From: Dehalococcoidales bacterium
GTDB taxonomy: Bacteria > Chloroflexota > Dehalococcoidia > Dehalococcoidales > RBG-16-60-22
NCBI GenBank assembly: GCA_030603605.1
Contig: JAUVXN010000054.1
Location: 1 to 7,867, forward strand
Reading direction: 5' to 3'
DNA: 7,867 bases
The notes below the pieces were generated by a model. It made no database searches and was not told where the DNA came from. It was given only the letters and a program-made list of their open reading frames with translations. Below, one piece after another: positions 7,361 to 7,867 of this stretch (position 1 is its first letter; every line of letters begins with the position of its first letter). The translations under genes were made by a program, and so were the position numbers.

Positions 7361-7867
7361 TTATGAAGCTATCAATTCAGCTAACGTCTCTCTCACTAAT
7401 TTTATTGCCTCTGGGTGTCTCATGATTAACACATCAGCCCCAGCTAGAAGCAAGACCATAGCTGACATTGCTTCCATCAAAATACCTCTTGTCCTGGCGT
7501 TTCCCATATTGAGCTCATCATTTGCCATATGCATTTCCTTGGTCTTCCACGTCTCTTTAGCTATATTACAAATGACAGGGAATTGGAGTTTTTCATCTTG
7601 CTGGGTTAGTCCTGCCATTCTGATTCTCTCCATTATTGAGTAGCAGTACTCAATACCATAGCCTATACCGCTGACGGTAGGGTCCATTATGATAAGTTCA
7701 TCGGGAACACCAAGATTACCCAGCAGGATATTAAGCTGCTTAGCCAGGTTTATGTCTATGGGTGAAGACGAAATCACCGTATGGTGATAACCAATGGCTG
7801 CGGCGCCAATCCTCTTGTGGTCTCCCTCCTCAACCGGTCCGATAATCAGGTTCTTACCCTGGCAGAC
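7361..7867 (-). CDS. acsD: Corrinoid iron-sulfur protein small (delta) subunit AcsD, C-terminal part
   Basis: AcsD pairs with AcsC to form the methyl-carrying corrinoid protein. The frame is open from the right edge of the window (7867) to TAA at 7363-7361, giving the last 168 residues of a family usually a little over 300 long; the start lies upstream of this window. Recognisable segments are the KNLIIGP strand near the cut edge, SPIDINLAKQLNILL, DELIIMDPTVSGIGYGIEY, YSIMERIRMAGL, the ETWKTKEMHM stretch, and LLLAGADVLIMRHPEA near the end. These are typical of the TIM-barrel half of bacterial AcsD. A GTG at 7777 lies within the frame but is not a sensible start, because conserved sequence continues upstream of it. 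The 33-bp gap to cooS indicates the same operon. Whether the upstream neighbour is another acs gene, a maturation factor or the operon promoter cannot be seen. Confidence 0.93.
   Translation of the reverse strand, partial: VCQGKNLIIGPVEEGDHKRIGAAAIGYHHTVISSSPIDINLAKQLNILLGNLGVPDELIIMDPTVSGIGYGIEYCYSIMERIRMAGLTQQDEKLQFPVICNIAKETWKTKEMHMANDELNMGNARTRGILMEAMSAMVLLLAGADVLIMRHPEAIKLVRETLAELIAS

Overview
The window holds one tightly packed, single-strand cluster for the carbonyl branch and methyl-transfer steps of the Wood-Ljungdahl (reductive acetyl-CoA) pathway. All six genes lie on the minus strand, so transcription runs from the right edge to the left. In transcript order they are acsD (3' part only), cooS/acsA, acsB, acsC, acsE and metF (its last codons run off the left edge). 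The gaps are 33, 29, 15, 11 and 43 bp. There is no gene-free stretch of 300 bp or more, no RNA gene, no mobile element and no CRISPR array. The operon promoter and terminator must lie outside the window.

How the genes work together: MetF reduces methylene-tetrahydrofolate to methyl-tetrahydrofolate. AcsE moves the methyl group to the cobalt of the corrinoid iron-sulfur protein AcsC/AcsD. CooS interconverts CO2 and CO and, by analogy with the Moorella complex, passes CO through a tunnel to AcsB. AcsB joins CO, the methyl group and CoA into acetyl-CoA at its Ni-Ni-Fe4S4 A-cluster. Every metal ligand I could check is present: D-, B- and C-cluster residues in CooS, A-cluster residues in AcsB, the Fe4S4 motif in AcsC and the catalytic residues of AcsE and MetF. 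The pathway segment therefore looks functional. It could run in the fixing (acetogenic or autotrophic) or the oxidative direction; sequence alone does not say which.

Organism: a strictly anaerobic bacterium is most likely. AcsB has the long bacterial form with the N-terminal CODH-binding region that the archaeal subunit lacks, and the methyl carrier enzymes are of the tetrahydrofolate type. The genes have purine-rich Shine-Dalgarno sites and moderate GC. My best guess is an uncultured Chloroflexota (Dehalococcoidia-like) or another deep-branching anaerobe, but this rests on general resemblance and is a low-confidence inference.

I do not see an undescribed system here. The points worth a second look are modest: metF fused to the end of the acs operon without metV beside it, acsB and acsC lying in the same frame separated by a single amber codon, an enlarged basic loop in the CooS B-cluster region, and a C-terminal insert in AcsE.
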